Assembly: GCA_036345935.2 (NCBI GenBank)
Contig: JADWOT020000001.1
Span: forward strand, 15,469,053 to 15,533,052
From: Taenia hydatigena
Taxonomy: Eukaryota; Platyhelminthes; Cestoda; Cyclophyllidea; Taeniidae
Length of the DNA: 64,000 nucleotides
Reading direction: 5' to 3'
The notes under the pieces are model-generated. The model had not been told where the DNA came from. It saw only the letters and a list, made by a program, of their open reading frames with translations, and did not search any database. The position numbers were made by a program, and so were the translations under genes. Of the stretch, positions 60,687 through 64,000 are shown piece after piece. The stretch's first letter is position 1; each line of letters opens with the position of its first letter.

Positions 60687-60945
60687 TCAGCCCCATTCCC
60701 ATCTCCGTATTACCATGCTGAATAGGGAAATGCTAAAGGAACAGGTAGTGAAGTTAGTGATAGAAGACTTGCATCAGTCTCTCTTGAGTTATTCTACTGA
60801 AGGACTCAAGATTAATCCAATCTCTTGTCAATCCTCTCTATCAAACGATAACAAGCGCATCCCTTTGCGTAAAACCACTACGCTTCTAAAGACTCCGTTG
60901 CCACAATCACGTGACACCCGCATCGAAGTCACATTGCTTATTTAA
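60687..60945 (+). CDS. Possible terminal exon with poly(A) signal
   Basis: An acceptor-like ttcatgctttatgcag precedes 85 open codons ending in TAA. They include LNREMLKEQVVKLVIEDLHQ, a likely amphipathic helix, then a basic Ser/Thr-rich tail. An exact AATAAA lies 22 bases after the stop (60,967-60,972), which supports a real mRNA 3' end. Upstream exons were not identified. Family unknown. Confidence 0.45.
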
Positions 60946-60966
60946 AATTTAGGGAATTTCAATCTA

Positions 60967-60972
60967 AATAAA
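60967..60972 (+). terminator. Poly(A) signal AATAAA
   Basis: This exact hexamer lies 22 bases downstream of the stop of the possible exon at 60,687-60,945 and is followed by an A-rich stretch. Confidence 0.5.
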
Positions 60973-62825
60973 AAGGCATTATGCCCCACTAATTAAAAAC
61001 AAAGCAGCTTGATCTTCCTTACTTCTTGGAGGACATTGATTAGTTTGATCATCAATGCCTGGTACAGGGTCAATGCTTACGCATGCCTACAAGAGAGGTA
61101 ATCATAACTCTGACGTTGATTCGACGTCCTCAAGACTTCACATCAGGTGTCAGTGACAGCCATCAACGCATGGTAACTCAAGCTGTTTTTTTGGACATTT
61201 AACGCAACAGTTGGTGACTTACCACTACCAATTACTTGCATAACTTCTCGGTCAACCCCACAACTGGCCCCTGGTAAAAACGCTAGCCGCATCTTTTGAC
61301 ATGTCTAACCCACATAAGGGTTGCGCAAAAGGTGGATTGAATGAGTATTAGAATTGCAGCAAGTATTTGGACAAATGGCTGTCAATACAGTGCTGATTGC
61401 TGCATGGCTTGAGGGCAGAGGAAGTGGAGAGGAAGAGTCTAAGGCAGAAATCGAGGCACCAGAATACTGATTTAGCATCAGTTTATACTTCCTTTCCGTA
61501 ATTTCATCAACCGATTATCAGACACTTAAATGTGGCTTTGAATGAATGTGATTTTTACCAATCTGACCAACAATACTAAAATGTCGCAGTAGCCGCAATG
61601 TCAGTGAATTGTGTTGCACTAACACTAATGGAATGAATCTTATTAAACGCCAGTAGTTGTGTATTTGGGTCGAATCATCTTGTGTTAACTGCCATTTGTT
61701 TGAGTAATTCCTGCAATTTTTCACCAATTGCCTCTTTTCGCATAAACCTCAATGAAACAAACAGTTATTTAGTTTGACTGCTATCGAGTTGTTGGAATCC
61801 ACTTCATTTTGACCAATCAACTACAGTGGGTTTGCATTCGAAACAAGAATAGTCGCCGGTTGCATTGTGCAGATCGGTCCTGTGTGCTCTTGTGTAGCAT
61901 CAAACAAGGAATTTTTAATGGTTGATTTCGTCAGCAGTGCACCGAACTCCAGATAGGCATGGGAACACAAAGACGAAGCGCATTGCATCCTATAGGTGTG
62001 AATGGCATGGGTAAAAGTGGGTCAGTGTTGGCGACATAAGGAACGATATGATTGTGAAAGCCAATTCATACTGCAAGTACTATGTGCAGCAAACATGGTA
62101 AAGGAGTTGCAGAACATGTTAATAAATTGCGCAGCCTTTCTTCCGTCGTCTGTTAACTCACAATCAGGAAATGGAATCCACTTGTCCATTTTCCGCGACT
62201 TTTGTCACCCACCGTCTGATGCAGATGCAAACCAGTCGTTTCGTCACTCCTGTCGCAAACGCCCTTCACTGGGGTTCCTAACGCAGCAAATTCTGACTAT
62301 TTTAGTCAGATTGTTTGAAAGTGGAACTATTGATGGCGTTGAGTCTATTACGCAAGTAATTTGACCGAACTAACTGAGTAAGCTTTAAAAAAGTGAATTC
62401 AAAACCAAATCATCCGGTATCCGTGCGTCTCATCAACAGCGCGGACGCTTATGAGTGAATGCAGCTCTTCGACGCGAACGGCAATCCAACTACTGTTAGT
62501 CAAACCATTACTTCTACTGTCTGCACACAGGTACTTGCACTTAGATACCACCAATTACGAATAATTCAATTAACCCTACAATTGGGAGTGTTTTTGATGT
62601 ATTTTATTACGGTATGCAGGCACTTTAGTTGCGTTTCGCCATTATGGAATCGTATAAGCAGAACGTTGAAAATAAAGCATTTGTTTTCGATCACGAAATT
62701 GGGAGCATTTACGTAATTTCGAAGAGAAGTAGCCATCGTTTCTTCTGCTGACTCCAAAATCGTTTGTGCGGTCATTAAATGGGAAATCAACTCCATTAAA
62801 TAGTAGTAATATTTTGCTTTTTCAG
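60973..62825. other. Intergenic, unassigned open frames
   Basis: 62,002-62,364 (120 codons, plus strand, SLGFLTQQILTILVRLFESG) is the longest frame. A piece at 62,459-62,531 (MQLFDANGNPTTVSQ) ends at an ACACAG-gtactt donor-like site and could be spliced toward 62,826. No domain is recognised. Confidence 0.3.
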
Positions 62826-62989
62826 CACCGTGGATATATCCGGATGAAACGTCGACGGTAAATGATCACTCACCTGGTCACCTAGAAGGAGGTCTGCCGA
62901 AATTTCCAGCCATGCTGCACGTTAATGAATTGTCCCTTCCTTTTAAATCCTATAATTATGCGATTGATTTGGCAAAGGCGCATTTATAA
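62826..62989 (+). CDS. Possible terminal exon, family unknown
   Basis: After a strong acceptor (atattttgctttttcag), a frame in phase 2 is open for 53 codons to TAA: PWIYPDETSTVNDHSPGHLE, then GGLPKFPAMLHVNEL and SYNYAIDLAKAHL. Composition is protein-like. It may pair with the donor-like site at 62,532. No AATAAA follows within 100 bases. Family not recognised. Confidence 0.3.
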
Positions 62990-64000
62990 GTAATGGTTAA
63001 AGTGAACAATTTAAGGCATATGTGGGTAGAGTATGAACCCTGGTCTGCATGAAAGGATTCTGATAAATATCCTGCCCTAGGATTTGTCTTGGACAAAACG
63101 AGTATCACAAATGTACGTATGGTTTCAAAGCACCTTAGTTTTCCATGTAATGGGTAGGAGTGAACACAAGACTCAATTCCATAGGGAAGCCAACAAGAAG
63201 GGCGTCGGCGCTATCGGCTACGAAAACAAAGGTTAATTGAATGCATTTATGCGATCGCATAGATAGTCAACACACATTTGCCAATACCTGTACGCTTAGT
63301 CTAGAGGGGTAGATCAAATCGACATGTCTAAGGAATAATAAGTGTGACGAAAATGCGTGCCCCTTCCTTGCTCGATTCCATTTCACACAATCGATACATA
63401 GTCACCCACTTCCGTCATTTCCTTGATGTCACAGGGCTCCTAGACCATTATATGTGGTATAAGTCTGTGTCCCAACCAAGCGTATCCCACAATTTGACAC
63501 TGATTTTGGTAATCAGCCACGAAGGCATCATGCTAAAGTAAACGACTCTGAAGTAATTCCTTGTCGTCAACACTTACAAGTGTTGGTAGCGTCGGAAGAG
63601 TTCTGTAGTGCGTCTGCTCTTCAGCTCTGATGCATAGATGGAATGGGGTGACGTGCCACAGTTCAGAGTCGGTCTTTGAGATGATGATAACTTTCAAACT
63701 GGCAAGGTGCAGTGATCGTCTTTGTTTTAATCCTTACGCCATGCTTCATGATTCTTTACCTCTACTGCTTTATCTTTGTCACCGTTTGTCCTTCCGTTCA
63801 ACTAGGTGGCTCCATTGTGTAGCTTATTTTGCTATGAATTTAGCCTTCAACCGTTGTTTCTCATCATGCTTGCACCATTCTCTGTGTTTCGTCCATGTGT
63901 TTGCGAATTTTAAGCCATTTCCTTCTAACCCTTGCGCTCAAGCTGTGAACACATTTTTTAAATAAGGACACGGTATCCACTTTAACCCCGGTGCTGAACT
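62990..64000. other. Intergenic, nothing recognised
   Basis: A 111-codon frame at 63,630-63,965 is rich in Cys, Phe, Leu and His, has no domain, and looks like chance in T-rich DNA. Confidence 0.4.

Noticed and set aside
1..64000. tRNA, rRNA, spliced-leader RNA genes and CRISPR arrays.
   Set aside because: No cloverleaf with matching A and B boxes, no rRNA core words and no regularly spaced repeats with unique spacers were found on either strand.

Overview
This window reads as nuclear DNA of a parasitic flatworm, most likely a cestode. Its genes are eukaryotic and spliced. One complete gene is a secreted cathepsin L-like cysteine protease with four exons. A kelch-repeat gene has two introns of only 32 and 38 bp, a very short intron class known from tapeworm genomes. 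Long gene-poor stretches hold decayed gene copies. I see no operons, rRNA, tRNA, CRISPR array or virus. The genus cannot be fixed from the sequence.

Layout. (1) 1-33,682 is dominated by one very large, imperfect inverted duplication. The left arm (1 to about 15,075) matches the reverse complement of the right arm (about 20,415 to 33,682). Identity by eye is about 90-96% over most of it, broken by several arm-specific segments of 43 to 974 bp. The arms hold no convincing functional gene. The left arm runs off the window start. (2) The centre (15,076-20,414) holds kelch-gene exons on the plus strand, a broken kelch copy facing them on the minus strand, and a degraded, unrecognised coding region between them. 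(3) 33,683-42,063 is mostly intergenic, with a GAA/GGA microsatellite, a possible NAD-kinase fragment and members of a dispersed repeat family. (4) 42,064-43,454 (minus strand) is a broken lysosomal-acid-lipase-like gene. (5) 44,760-48,690 holds the intact cathepsin L gene, with an inverted, broken piece of its own intron 2 and exon 3 lying upstream. (6) 48,890-53,470 holds a direct duplication, a reading frame of unknown family, a minisatellite of about 53 bp and two tandem, broken F-box-like genes. (7) 53,900-64,000 is sparse: a few possible terminal exons, one with a poly(A) signal, and a third, older copy of part of the large duplication at about 59,040-59,700.

The main theme is duplication followed by decay. 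Kelch, cathepsin L and F-box sequences each occur as a pair with at least one broken member. The 33 kb inverted duplication has a third, more diverged copy that shows which arm lost or gained sequence. All identities were judged by eye; no alignment or database search was run.
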